Shown here piece after piece: positions 25,975 through 35,151 of a DNA stretch of 64,000 nt (position 1 is the first letter of the stretch; every line of letters begins with the position of its first letter). The DNA is from Crocosphaera watsonii WH 8501 (GTDB lineage: Bacteria; Cyanobacteriota; Cyanobacteriia; Cyanobacteriales; Microcystaceae). The DNA lies in NCBI RefSeq assembly GCF_000167195.1, contig NZ_AADV02000001.1, forward strand, positions 1 to 64,000, read 5' to 3'. The position numbers were made by a program, and so were the translations under genes. Below the pieces are notes generated by a model. That model saw nothing but the letters and a program-made list of their open reading frames with translations, was not told where the DNA came from and did not search any database.

Positions 25975-27330
25975 CTAATGAATACCTTGAAAACATTGAA
26001 ATATCCACCTCAAAGTCGGACGCAATGTTACTTTCCCTACTTGATTATTTATTCCTTTTTTGACTCTTTTTAAACAATTTCTTAATTCTCTTTGCCCCAA
26101 GTTATAAATCAACAAACACAAAGACATTAAAAATAACATTGTTTCTATTCTTTCTGGTTTTTCAACGAAGAAACTATCAGTAAAAAATAAGGGATCTTTC
26201 AAAAATTGAAATCCTCTTTCCGTAGATTGCTGGTTTTTATAAGTTATCAGAATTTCACTAGCTTCTAATTTATTTTCCTCTACTAAGTTAGTTGCTAAAA
26301 TAAATTTTCCTGCTTCTTTAGTCTTTCTACTTATCTCTTCATCTTTTTTGATGATCAGACTAATCATTTTATAAATCTTTTCCTTTTTTTTCGAGTAAGT
26401 TTCAATCAGTTCAACTTCTTTTATTTCCAACAATCTCAATTTTTTATTAATAGCTTTTAATTTATATCGAGCAGCTTGAGGATGTTCAAATTCTTCAGAT
26501 TGTATTTCTTTAAGAAATTTTTGGGATTTCTTCTCTTCTTGGGAAAGTTGTTTTTCTAGTTTTTCCAAATCACTTTTCTGTCTTTTTTCACTCAAGACTA
26601 TTAACCAAGTTTGCTTGATTCCACCATAAGTAACAATTTCTTCTTTCCAGGTATAACTTTCTAAATTTAGGTCACTTCTTTTTTCTTTATCTTCATCTTT
26701 TACCTCTTCCACCTCTATATTTTGCACTAATTCTTTTGCTTTTTTTATGGTCATTGGAACTCTCGTTATCCATTTTAAATGTTGGATTAGTTGGAGATTT
26801 TCTTGACCATATAAAGCACTATCACAAACCATGATACTATCAAACTTTATTTGCTTTTTGAATTCTACTAAAACTTTTCCAAATACAGCTTTATCAGATT
26901 CATTTCCATCTCCTACTCTCACAAATAATGGAATATCTCCATCTTGGCTTGTTATTAAATCCAAGACACATTGTTTTAAGTCTGGTCTATGATCCCGAGA
27001 ATATCCTTTCTTAATAAAAATTGGTCTTTCTTTAATAATTTTTTCTTCTTCCTGTTTCTCTTTATCTTCTTCCCTTTTATATTCTCCATCTAAATGAAAT
27101 GATGTGGAATCTAAATGGGAGTATTTAAGGTCTATTTTAAATTTTTTAATTACTTCTAAAACTACTTCAATAAAAATATCATTTAGTCCATATTTATATA
27201 ATTCATCCATTACTCTCCCAATTTTATCATCATTAAGGTAATCAGGTTTAATTCTTTCTCCTAACAATTTCTCAATGGCTTTATCTTGAAAAAACTGACT
27301 GAATAAATATAGAGGTCTTGAAACAAATCC
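25975..27330 (-). pseudogene. IS1634-family transposase, truncated at both ends
   Basis: The genuine IS1634-type protein starts at GFVSRPLYLFSQFFQDKAIE and runs through DSTSFHLDGEY, YSRDHRPDLKQCVLDLI, VRVGDGNESDKAVF, VCDSALYG and TERGFQFLKDPLFFTDSFFV to RPTLRWIFQCFQGIH. The first 47 or so codons of the open frame (27331-27471) are antisense IS630-like sequence and do not belong to it; the DUF4277-type N-terminus is missing. The C-terminus stops at QGIH inside the ISAzo13-like inverted repeat, where relatives continue for some 30 residues. The core acidic residues remain but the protein cannot be complete. Confidence 0.85.
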
Positions 27331-27332
27331 TA

Positions 27333-28710
27333 GTGCAGCTTGGCGAAAGTAATCCACCAGATTTTTACAGAAACTTTCGTGACTAGCCACGACAATGTGT
27401 TTCAATGAAACTAACGGAAGAATCTCGAAGTTGATGTCCATGATAAAAGCATTGCCAATTAACCTCTCCAACCTACAGAAAACAGTACTCCAACAAATAG
27501 TGAGAGGGACAACAAACCCCTATCGCCTTGTTAGACGAGCCAAGCTAATCTTAGCCGCAGCATCAGGAGAGAGCAATAGTTCGATTAGTCGAAGATTAGA
27601 ATTAGACCGAGTACAAGTGCGTCAGTGGCGATCGCGATGGTTTGAGGAGAGAGAAAAACTGAGTGCCGCCGAAGAACAACAGGTAACGGAGAAAGCATTA
27701 ATGGTCTTGATCAAAGGAATTTTAAGCGATCGCCCAAGACCTGGAACAACAAAATCCTTTACGGTCGAACAAGTAGTCCAGATTGTAGAGATCGCTTGTG
27801 AAGAATGTGAAAAATCAGACAGACCAGTGAGCCATTGGACACCTTCAGAGTTGGCGGATGAAGCCATAAAAAGAGGAATTGTCGAAAAGATTTCCCCCCG
27901 TAGTGTGGGGCGTTTTTTAAAAAGAAGCGACATTACAACCACATCTCGTTCGTTACTGGTTAAATGCCAAAATTGATGATCCCTTAAAATTTAAAAAGCA
28001 AGTCAAATATATCTGTGAACTTCATCAAGAAGCTAAAACTTTGTTAGAACAAGGAATTCATTTAATTAGTACAGATGAAATGACAGGGATTCAAGCTCTT
28101 GAGAGATTATTTCCGAACAAAAGAATCAAGCCTAAACAAGTAGAAAAAATCGAATTTGAATATGAAAGACACGGAAATTTAAGCTTGATTGCGAACTGGG
28201 ATGTGGCAAGAGGAAAAGTTGTTAGTCCCTCTATTGGACCGACAAGAACAGAACAAGATTTTTCTGAACATATCCAGAGAACGATTAAGATTGATGAAAA
28301 AGCAGAATGGATTTTTATTGTAGATAAACTCAACACTCATAAATCGGAAAGCTTAGTCAAATTAGTAGCAGAAAGCTGTGGAATTACTATTGATTTGGGG
28401 AGAAAAGGAAAGGAGGGGATTTTGCAATCTATGGACAGCAGAGCAGATTTTTTATCAGATGAATCTCATCGAATTAGCTTTGTTTATATTCCCAAACATA
28501 CATCGTGGCTTAATCAAATTGAGTGTTGGTTTTCGATCTTAGTCAGGCGTTTACTCAAAAGAATTACTGTCCGTTCAACTGAAGAACTATCCCAAAAAAT
28601 TCTCAATTTTATTGATTACTTTAATCAACATTTTGCTAAGCCGTTCGTTTGGAAATTTAAGGGCTTTAAAGATCATAAGTGACTGGTGGATTATTTTTGC
28701 TAAGCTGCAC
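27333..28710 (+). mobile_element. IS630-like insertion sequence, copy A (1378 bp)
   Basis: Terminal inverted repeats begin GTGCAGCTT(G/A)GC and extend to AATCCACCAG. TA flanks both ends (27331-27332 and 28711-28712), the hallmark target of IS630/Tc1 elements. Copies B (46173-47550) and C (56756-58133) have the same length and flanks. This copy is inserted at the N-terminal side of the IS1634-like transposase. Confidence 0.93.
27395..28682 (+). CDS. IS630-family transposase in two frames (copy A)
   Basis: OrfA (27395-27976) carries the helix-turn-helix part (NPYRLVRRAKLILAAASGES, SISRRLELDRVQVRQWRSRW). OrfB (core from 28041) carries the DDE part: STDEMTGIQALER, FIVDKLNTHKSESLV and YIPKHTSWLNQIECWFSIL. 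They join near 27913-27923, where CGTTTTTTAAAAAGAAGC reads RFLKRS in frame 0, while skipping one A gives RFLKEA and then QPHLVRYWLNAKIDDP, the usual family sequence. All three copies share this arrangement. Copy A ends with TGA after KGFKDHK. Confidence 0.88.
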
Positions 28711-28712
28711 TA

Positions 28713-28946
28713 GCATAAACCTGTATTTATTATACGATATACCTAAAGAACGATATTCTAATGGCTATTGACTTGAGGATTTCTTGTGCTGTTTCATAGT
28801 GGTTATCCCCTTTTAACCCTGCTTCCATCCTGGTTTTACTAAGTCCAAAACGGAGGGTTATGTCGTTACTCTTAGGATTTTACTCCTTTGATTCCGAGTT
28901 TGGCTCCTTTAGCCAACAAACCAACAGTTATTCTGTTATAAAGGTA
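28713..28946. other. Gap between IS630-like copy A and a coiled-coil gene fragment
   Basis: About 230 bp with no supported gene. A 48-codon ATG frame (28860-29006, MSLLLGFYSFDSEF...) runs through it, and the complementary strand reads AKGAKLGIKGVKS before a stop; neither matches a family I know. The left end gives MLGF in frame with the IS1634 fragment across the IS630-like insertion, so the first few bases may still be IS1634 sequence. Confidence 0.35.
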
Positions 28947-29313
28947 CAGAACGGGCTACACACTTATACTTGGTACAAGCTTTCTAGCCCAACGAATCAC
29001 ACCTGAACTTCAAGGGGAGGTAGCAACAGGTAAGGAAGATATAACAAAAGTTAGACAAGAATTGAAAGAGAAAGAAGAAGACTTAAACAAAAGAATCTCA
29101 GAGATCACAGGATTGCAAAGGGATGTTGAGACAGTTGGTAATTGCTTAACCGGTGTGTTGGAAGCTTTCCAAGAAATAAGTCAAGATAATGGACCAGACG
29201 CTCTTATAATTCTAGGAAGAGTAGAAAAAGACTGCGAAAAATCTGGGGAAATTCTTGAGGAAATTGAAAATCTTGAGACTTCCTTAGATGAAGTTACTCA
29301 AGATAGTTTGGAG
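28947..29313 (+). pseudogene. Coiled-coil protein fragment, interrupted by IS5-like copy 2
   Basis: The open frame begins just after a TAA with no ATG and reads LILGTSFLAQRITPELQGEV, a possible TM end, followed by a charged coiled coil (TKVRQELKEKEEDLNKRISE, VEKDCEKSGEILEEIENLET). IS5-like copy 2 interrupts it after SLE. Removing the IS and one TTA restores LELVFLINK and a stop at 31036-31038, so the original 3' end lies just beyond the IS. The 5' end seems lost; a TTG at 29062 would give an 89-residue IS-fused product. No family is recognised. Confidence 0.55.
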
Positions 29314-29316
29314 TTA

Positions 29317-31014
29317 ATTAGGGTTTGCTGAAAAAGTTTCTCCAAAATTTATGCCACTTTTGACCAAGAATTTTCTGACAAATCAATAAGTTTTAGTACA
29401 TAAAAATTGTTTAAAGTATAATCAAAATTAATGAAAGGCGGTTTGATGAGTTCCCCTGTTCTATTATTAGTAAATAAGGACAAAAAAAGCGACAAAAACT
29501 GCCTCAGAAGTTTAGAAAGATTGACAACTAAAAATGTAATAGCAATGGATGTAATGGAGGTTTCAGGGAGTTTTGTCATCACGAGATTTAGGCTAAATCT
29601 TCGTTTAGCTTGTCCAAACTTTTCCTCAATAGCATTACGGAAGCATTCATCGGAGTGGGCTTGTTTCTTTTCTTCTTCACTGACATTTTTCGGAGGTCTT
29701 CCTAACTTCGGACCACTGATTCTTATCCCTCTTTCCTTACACCAATTTCTGTTTTCCCTAGTTCGATAAATTTTATCTACATGGACGGATTCGGGATAAT
29801 AGCCAAACGTTTCTTTATACTTTTCTACTTGTTCTTTTAAATGACAAGATTCATTGAAGTTTTCCCAACTTATTTTGTCTAGAAACACATAGTTATCTAC
29901 ACAGCTTACTGAGAGTTTAGCTCCAAACTCTATTGGTTTTCCTACTTTTCCCCTCACTATTGGACGAATATGCGGTTGAGTTAAACTTACAATTCTTTGA
30001 GGAACACTCTGGGTATTATTCTCCCACATTGACTGTTGTTGTTCATAAACTTTTTTGATAGTCTCTAGACAATTTTTCTGTCTTTTACTCAGATTTTCCA
30101 GGGAAGCCCCAGCTTGAATTAAGTCTTCTATATTTCCTAAATTTTTCTTAAGGTATTTTAACTGTTTCCCGATAGCTTTTCTTCTTTCTTGATAAGATAC
30201 TTTTCGTTTTTTAGCTACTTTTAAGTATTCCTTTCTAGCAATTATTCTAGAAGTTCTCGGCTTTTTTCTCAATTTTACTCTTAATGGTTTATAAAGATTA
30301 TCTATTATTCTTTCTGTCTCAATTCTGGCTTGATTTAATATGCCTAAATCCGTTGGGTATTTGATGTCTGCTGGCGCACAAGTCGCATCTAAAATTAGTT
30401 TACCTTTATTTTTTATTTTTTCTCTTTTTTCTTGGAGACAATCCTTTTTTTTTACTTCTTTATCACTCTTGTCTATTTCTCTTTTTACTATTTTTTTATT
30501 GATTTTGTTTATCAATTCTCCATCAATTCTTTTCCTAAAATGAACTAGCATTGAAGATTCCAGTGGTGGCTCTTGTTGATAACAATTTAAACCTATAAAG
30601 TATTGTAGATAAGGATTTTCTCTAATCTGTTCTATAGTTTCTCTATCACTTGTTCTTAATTTTTCCTTAATAATTAATGTCCCTAATGCCATTCTAAATA
30701 GTTTGGCTGGCGCACCTTTTTCTGCTGAAAAAAGTTTAGCATATTCTTCCTCAAAATCATCCCAAGGTATCAACTCTGCCATGATTACCCAACGATTATT
30801 GGGGGACAATTTGCCCTCGAAAGGTAATTCAAATTTTTCTGGGGGCGGTAAAGGTTGCTCCTCTTTTCGATACATTTGTTCTTGACCAACAACTGGGAGG
30901 TGTTTCTACCAATTATAGCGGTTTGTAGCCGACAAAGCTGATCTTTTTTGCGATCGCGAATATGGGTGTAACCTTTTAAAGAATAGGGTTTTGCTTTTAT
31001 TCAGCAAACCCTAA
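29317..31014 (-). mobile_element. IS5-like insertion sequence, copy 2 (1698 bp)
   Basis: The same element as at 22-1719, with TTA at 29314-29316 and 31015-31017. Excision in silico restores a reading frame through the flanking coiled-coil gene, which confirms the 3-bp duplication and the boundaries. Confidence 0.93.
29349..30875 (-). CDS. IS5/IS1182-type DDE transposase (copy 2)
   Basis: An intact 508-residue transposase, nearly identical to copies 1 and 3. Copy-specific changes include RGKVGKP, ENNTQ and IEEKFG, where copies 1 and 3 have RGKAGKP, ENKTQ and IEGKFG. The acidic residues noted for copy 1 are kept. Transposition competence is plausible. Confidence 0.9.
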   Translation of the reverse strand: MYRKEEQPLPPPEKFELPFEGKLSPNNRWVIMAELIPWDDFEEEYAKLFSAEKGAPAKLFRMALGTLIIKEKLRTSDRETIEQIRENPYLQYFIGLNCYQQEPPLESSMLVHFRKRIDGELINKINKKIVKREIDKSDKEVKKKDCLQEKREKIKNKGKLILDATCAPADIKYPTDLGILNQARIETERIIDNLYKPLRVKLRKKPRTSRIIARKEYLKVAKKRKVSYQERRKAIGKQLKYLKKNLGNIEDLIQAGASLENLSKRQKNCLETIKKVYEQQQSMWENNTQSVPQRIVSLTQPHIRPIVRGKVGKPIEFGAKLSVSCVDNYVFLDKISWENFNESCHLKEQVEKYKETFGYYPESVHVDKIYRTRENRNWCKERGIRISGPKLGRPPKNVSEEEKKQAHSDECFRNAIEEKFGQAKRRFSLNLVMTKLPETSITSIAITFLVVNLSKLLRQFLSLFLSLFTNNRTGELIKPPFINFDYTLNNFYVLKLIDLSENSWSKVA

Positions 31015-31228
31015 TTAGTGTTTTTGATAAATAAATAGAAGCTAATACATTGAAATAAGACATCATAATACTAAACTGATCACATAAGGTTTACTCTCAT
31101 TATTTAAAAGATAAAAAGCGGTTTTACCTCAGATAACAAGTTTTCTGTCTCTGAGTTAACAACACTGGATTCATTAAGAGCATACCCAAATGCGATCTAA
31201 ATCTTGGACTTTGGACAAAAAAAGTTTG

Positions 31229-31249
31229 TTAGCGTATATTTTACGCTAA
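31229..31249. promoter_or_regulatory. Terminal 21-bp palindrome, left IS end
   Basis: Arms TTAGCGTA and TACGCTAA around an AT-rich centre, inside the left inverted repeat of the 2.18-kb IS. It matches in length and arms the palindromes at 32796-32816 and 33335-33355. A likely protein-binding site. Confidence 0.7.
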
Positions 31250-31331
31250 ACTAAAATCCCAAAATATCGGCTCTGTATCAGTCAATAAAATTGGCTGACA
31301 AATAGGGCTAATCTATAGATTCTGAGGAAAA

Positions 31332-32777
31332 CTAAGGAGCTTTTAAGTTTTCAGTTGATTTTTTGCTCCCTTTCTTGATAACATCATGACGAGTTCGTGG
31401 GGCTTTTTTGTAACCTTTAATACGTCCGGAAGAAAAACCTCGACGTTTGGGAAATTTGGCGAAAGTCCCCAAGGTCGTAATTATTCTTGAAAAGTCTCCT
31501 TGAACTAGACTAGGGGTGATTTTGATGGATTTATTAGTCTTCAAATACTGTTCCCAATCACGGGGTAAAACCACAGCTAATTTTCTGGCAGCCCACAAAT
31601 TTACATAAGAAAGAAGTGTTAGTTTAAACCAATTTTCTTCATGATGTACATCGGGAGTTAAATAAGATGTCATCAATAATCTTTGTTTACCAAATCGAAA
31701 AAGATTTTCCATGTCATAACGTTGTCGATAACACTGATAACAATCAACTAAACTTAACTCATCGCGCCGAGAACCAATAACAATAAGCCACATAGGTTTC
31801 CAAATACTATTTCTTTCTTGATCTCTGACAACAATCTGGAGTAAAGTAAAGGGGTGATTGTTCATTTTATAGTTTTTAGTTCCTCTCATTAACATCTGTT
31901 TCCATCCCGAAATAGTCACTGTTAATTGACGACCTTTTTTCGTTGTAAAGGGAACATGATGAACTTCATCAGGTTCAGCCCAAGTTTGGTCATCTTTAAG
32001 GTCAAATTTATCCCCATACCAACGGGGATGTCCCGAAGTTTTGGCTTGATTTGGGTCCCGAATAAATTGACGATAAAAAACTCGGTCACTTCTAACTCTT
32101 GTAATAGTAACTACGTCTTCATGCTTAACTTGTTCCCCAATAAAATCCTTTTGGCTGTAGTCACTATCAGCCACTAAGACAGATAATTTATCAGAAAATA
32201 AAGAACTTTGCCAGATTTTTTTTAGTTGTTGATTGCCTTGATTTACTCCTTTATGTTTAGAGGGGACTCGCTCTCCTGATAAGGGGACAGCCCAAGGGAC
32301 TTTTTCTGTGTCTATTTGGTCAGGTAAAGCGCAGACAACGGAATAACAATGTCCAATATTAATGGGTTTATTTCCCTTAATTGGATTGGGGTAATGAATA
32401 AAGGTTTTATCCGCTAACGTTTCGGCAAACGGTCGTGGACAGGGAGTTGTGTCAATACCAAATAAGTTATAATATTTTGAAATGGGAGGAATTGTTCTCG
32501 ATACCGCTGAAAATAAAGTCTCAATTCTCTGTTCATAATTAGGGTCAGTTTGAGTGGGTAAAAACTCTTGAATTCCTCTATATAAACTGTTATAATCTCT
32601 TCTAAATAAAGGATTGAGAGACAATTCAACGACTGAGTGAGCTTGTTGGTTACTGGAGAGGGCCTCGAGTAATTCTATAATAGTTTCTTTTCTAGCTTTT
32701 AGTCCTTGGAAGAGGTTAGACCTCCACACCAGGAATTCCTCGACAGAAGTAGCCGTTTCATTTTTGGTCATTTTCAA
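31332..32777 (-). CDS. DDE transposase of the 2.18-kb IS (NF041680-like)
   Basis: This is a 481-residue transposase. Likely catalytic positions are D in LFGIDTTPCPRPFA (about 111), D in LSVLVADSDYSQKDFI (about 205) and E in RQRYDMENLFRFGKQRLLM (about 371). The N-terminus is helical and the C-terminal tail very basic (GRIKGYKKAPRTRHDVIKKG). It resembles a class of cyanobacterial transposases grouped by NCBI as NF041680; this name is from memory. The frame is intact. The start at 32777 lies 19 bp from the central palindrome. Confidence 0.8.
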   Translation of the reverse strand: MKMTKNETATSVEEFLVWRSNLFQGLKARKETIIELLEALSSNQQAHSVVELSLNPLFRRDYNSLYRGIQEFLPTQTDPNYEQRIETLFSAVSRTIPPISKYYNLFGIDTTPCPRPFAETLADKTFIHYPNPIKGNKPINIGHCYSVVCALPDQIDTEKVPWAVPLSGERVPSKHKGVNQGNQQLKKIWQSSLFSDKLSVLVADSDYSQKDFIGEQVKHEDVVTITRVRSDRVFYRQFIRDPNQAKTSGHPRWYGDKFDLKDDQTWAEPDEVHHVPFTTKKGRQLTVTISGWKQMLMRGTKNYKMNNHPFTLLQIVVRDQERNSIWKPMWLIVIGSRRDELSLVDCYQCYRQRYDMENLFRFGKQRLLMTSYLTPDVHHEENWFKLTLLSYVNLWAARKLAVVLPRDWEQYLKTNKSIKITPSLVQGDFSRIITTLGTFAKFPKRRGFSSGRIKGYKKAPRTRHDVIKKGSKKSTENLKAP

Positions 32778-32795
32778 AATTTATTACCTTATAAA

Positions 32796-32816
32796 TTAGC
32801 GGAATATATACGCTAA
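32796..32816. promoter_or_regulatory. Central 21-bp palindrome between divergent IS genes (putative operator)
   Basis: TTAGCGGA and TACGCTAA arms with an ATATA centre, 19 bp from the transposase start and 35 bp from the passenger start. It repeats the palindrome found in both IS termini. If one protein binds all three, transposase expression and end recognition could be coupled. Confidence 0.6.
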
Positions 32817-32850
32817 CATCAAAAGAGGTTGTTTGTTACAGTTAAGGCTA

Positions 32851-33246
32851 ATGTCATCACATTCCGAACTTAAGACCAGTCAAGATGTCCACCTGAGAGC
32901 CAAACAAATTAAGAGTCTAATTCGCTCTCTTAAACAGAAAATAAAGAAAATTGAACGGGAAGGGGAAGTAGCACCAGCTAATTGTCATATTATTCGTTAT
33001 CAGGTTAATGGAAAGGGAACAATCTACTGGTATTACAAACTACAGGCTGCTGAATCAATTTTTCCTATGGCCACTAATAATGAGAAAAAAACCAAATATA
33101 AATATTTAGGACGAGCCGGAAGTTCTGCTCATATTGATGCTGTAGAAAAACTCACTAGAAGAAATCTCATTGATGAATTAGAACGAGTCATTCAATCTCT
33201 AACTGAAAGCTACTTAGATATCTATATTGGAACCGAAACTGAATGA
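32851..33246 (+). CDS. IS passenger/accessory protein, possible DNA-binding
   Basis: A 131-residue basic, mostly helical protein (ATG at 32851 after TTAAGGCTA; a TTG at 32833 would add six residues). It begins with a long helix (LRAKQIKSLIRSLKQKIKKI) and has a small beta segment (CHIIRYQVNGKGTIYWYYKL, then KTKYKYLGRAGSSAH) and a C-terminal helix. Divergent pairing with the transposase inside one set of inverted repeats makes it part of the element. A role as regulator or transposition co-factor is inferred only; no family is recognised. Confidence 0.6.
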   Translation: MSSHSELKTSQDVHLRAKQIKSLIRSLKQKIKKIEREGEVAPANCHIIRYQVNGKGTIYWYYKLQAAESIFPMATNNEKKTKYKYLGRAGSSAHIDAVEKLTRRNLIDELERVIQSLTESYLDIYIGTETE

Positions 33247-33334
33247 AGCTATTTAATATTTAAAATCCCCTAAAAAGATGGAAAGAGAGTTTTTAAAATC
33301 ACCTTAATTCTCTATTTTAGCTCTGGAGATATGT

Positions 33335-33355
33335 TTAGCGTAAAATTTACGCTAA
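33335..33355. promoter_or_regulatory. Terminal 21-bp palindrome, right IS end
   Basis: TTAGCGTA and TACGCTAA arms around AAATT, inside the right inverted repeat of the 2.18-kb IS and equivalent to the left-end palindrome at 31229-31249. Confidence 0.7.
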
Positions 33356-33525
33356 CAATTGTTTTTTATCCAAAGTCCAATAAATCATATCATAAGAGTG
33401 ATTTTTGTCGTGATCTCAATCATAGTCAACATTTAATCATACTCATAACTATTATGAATTACTGGCTACTCGAAAGTCCCATTATTACTGAAAGCTATTT
33501 TCAGTAGCCGTTCTCATTACTTATA

Positions 33526-33598
33526 TGGAGAGTAGCGGACTTGAACCGCTGACATCCTGCTTGCAAAGCAGGCGCTCTACCAACTGAGCTAACCCCCC
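33526..33598 (-). tRNA. tRNA-Ala (anticodon TGC)
   Basis: The complement strand folds as a full 73-nt cloverleaf: acceptor GGGGGGT pairing with ACTCTCC, D-arm GCTC-AGTTGGTA-GAGC, anticodon arm CCTGC-TTTGCAA-GCAGG with TGC, T-arm AGCGG-TTCAAGT-CCGCT, discriminator A. CCA is not encoded. The T-loop sequence TTCAAGT is standard. It ends about 140 bp from the right end of the 2.18-kb IS. Confidence 0.96.
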
Positions 33599-33723
33599 GA
33601 GTAGGATCACCGACAACTGATTGTGTCGATATTTTACTCACTCCCACCATTATACATATATTTATTTAAAATAGGCAAGGGGTGAAAGAAAAATTTTTTA
33701 AGCCGTCTACTCTCCTAATCTTA

Positions 33724-34045
33724 TCTTCCATGGGCGTGAAGCACCCCAACTAAACTTCGTTATAGTTGGAGCTTCCAATTCGAAAAAGATTTAGGACGGT
33801 TTTATTCGTCTTCGAGGTTTCCCGTCTCATTGGCAGTTGCCTCCATAAGACAAGTCTTATTTTGGTCTTACACAGCCTCCACAGGCAGACTCTCACCTTC
33901 CGCAAGAGTTATTACTTTTCGTCCTACTAACCATATCTTCTGATTCCGAGATAGGGGGTTTTGGGCTTCCCTGAGTCTGGCGAGTACATACTTTATGCCA
34001 CTGGGGCGGCCTCTTACACAGTCAGGTTGGTTGGCAACTAATTCA
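33724..34045 (-). mobile_element. Remnant of an IS200/IS605-like element (right end)
   Basis: On the minus strand a short frame reads WLVGRKVITLAEGESLPVEA, then a stop and in shifted frames KTCLMEATANETGNL, which recalls cyanobacterial TnpB C-termini. It is followed by a strong hairpin (33738-33775, GAAGC and GCTTC outer arms with CCAACTA/TAGTTGG) and TTCACGCCC, as at the right ends of such elements, where the guide RNA scaffold lies. No tnpA or tnpB core is present. The identification rests on memory of similar ends. The rest of 33600-34261 has no gene I can support. Confidence 0.45.
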
Positions 34046-34261
34046 CATATTTTAGCACAAAAAAGGAAAATGTGGACGCTGCGCGGGTTTATTTATTGGT
34101 TGGCATTCATGAAAGGCTGTATCTGCCGTCGCACGGCAGATTTTATAAGCCCCGTCCCTACCTAAAATGTTGATCTTTTTGTAGTATTTTTAGGTAGGGA
34201 CTTCTGCCAAGATTCTGTTAAAACTATTAAACCCCTATTCACTGTCATTTGCTAGACTAAC

Positions 34262-35149
34262 ATGACTTATACTGTTGCTACGTTCTATAAGTTCTTTCCT
34301 TTTGCTGATTATGCTGAGAAACAGGGCTTATTCTTGGAATATTGCCAAAATCATCAGATCAAAGGAACTATATTATTATCTCTCGAGGGCATTAACGGAA
34401 CTATTGCCGGAACAGCTACTAATATTGAAGCAGTAATTAAATATTTAGGCAAGGACAAACGTTTAGCTGACTTAGATGTTAAATATTCTACTGCTTCTGA
34501 TCTTCCTTTTGAAAGGATAAAAATACGTTTAAAACGAGAAATTGTTACCCTGGGAATACCAGAAGTTAATCCTAATAAACAAGTGGGAAATTATGTTGAG
34601 GCTGAACAATGGAATGATTTAATTAAGGACGAAGAAACTATCGTTATTGATACGAGAAACAGTTATGAAGTAGATATTGGAACGTTTCGGGGTGCGATTA
34701 ATCCTAATACCCATTCTTTTCGAGAATTTCCTGATTATGTACAGCACAATTTAGATCCTAAAAAACACAGAAAAATAGCTATGTTTTGCACTGGTGGAAT
34801 ACGCTGCGAGAAAGCAACATCTTTCTTATTGAAACAAGGTTTTTCTGAAGTTTATCATCTTAAAGGAGGTATTCTAAAGTATTTAGAAGAAGTTCCAGAG
34901 AGGGAAAGTTTATGGGAAGGAGAATGTTTTGTTTTTGATGAAAGAGTTGCTATTAAACATCAACTAGAAATAGGAAGCTATGAGATGTGTTTAGGTTGTG
35001 GTTATCCCATTTCAGAAACAAATAAAGCATCACATAAGTATGAAGAAGGTATTTCTTGTCCCCATTGCTATGATAGTTTAACCCAAGAAAAGATTGCTAA
35101 ACAAAGAGAAAAACAGAGACAATTACTACAAAAGAAAAATATACAGTAA
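34262..35149 (+). CDS. trhO: tRNA uridine(34) hydroxylase TrhO (rhodanese-domain)
   Basis: This 295-residue cytosolic protein of the YceA/TrhO family forms 5-hydroxyuridine at tRNA position 34. The N-terminal acylphosphatase-like part contains KGTILLSLEGINGTIAG (about 34-50). The rhodanese domain holds the active-site loop CTGGIRCEKATSFLL (Cys about 179). The C-terminal zinc-binding-like part has CLGCGYPI and ISCPHCYDSL. The length is slightly less than E. coli TrhO, as usual in cyanobacteria. It ends 2 bp before cbiD, so the two are co-transcribed. Confidence 0.94.
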   Translation: MTYTVATFYKFFPFADYAEKQGLFLEYCQNHQIKGTILLSLEGINGTIAGTATNIEAVIKYLGKDKRLADLDVKYSTASDLPFERIKIRLKREIVTLGIPEVNPNKQVGNYVEAEQWNDLIKDEETIVIDTRNSYEVDIGTFRGAINPNTHSFREFPDYVQHNLDPKKHRKIAMFCTGGIRCEKATSFLLKQGFSEVYHLKGGILKYLEEVPERESLWEGECFVFDERVAIKHQLEIGSYEMCLGCGYPISETNKASHKYEEGISCPHCYDSLTQEKIAKQREKQRQLLQKKNIQ

Positions 35150-35151
35150 AT

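Larger units (their letters stand above)
24361..25978 (+). mobile_element. ISAzo13-like insertion sequence (about 1.62 kb)
   Basis: Imperfect inverted repeats of about 29 bp bound the element: TTAGGTGATTTCC(G/A)AGAAA at 24361 and its complement ending at 25978, both continuing to TTTCCCA. They enclose a two-frame ISAzo13-type transposase. I find no target duplication. The stop codon of the proline-rich gene on the left and that of the IS1634-like transposase on the right both come from the TTAG of these ends. The element therefore lies between two truncated genes, suggesting that a deletion accompanied or followed insertion. Confidence 0.65.
31204..33380. mobile_element. Intact 2.18-kb IS with long inverted repeats and a divergent passenger gene
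   Basis: The terminal inverted repeats are about 47 bp (TTGGACTTTGGA(C/T)AAAAAA at each end, running to TTTACGCTAAAC). A perfect 6-bp direct repeat TAAATC flanks the element (31198-31203 and 33381-33386). Inside are a DDE transposase gene (minus) and a small gene (plus) read divergently from a short shared promoter region. Each terminus contains a 21-bp palindrome starting TTAGCG and ending CGCTAA, and a third copy lies between the two genes. Everything looks complete, so this element may be active. Confidence 0.88.

Noticed and set aside
27331-27471. N-terminal 47 codons of the IS1634-like open frame
   Set aside because: They are antisense to the IS630-like end and reappear at 47412-47550 beside copy B; they are not part of the IS1634 protein.
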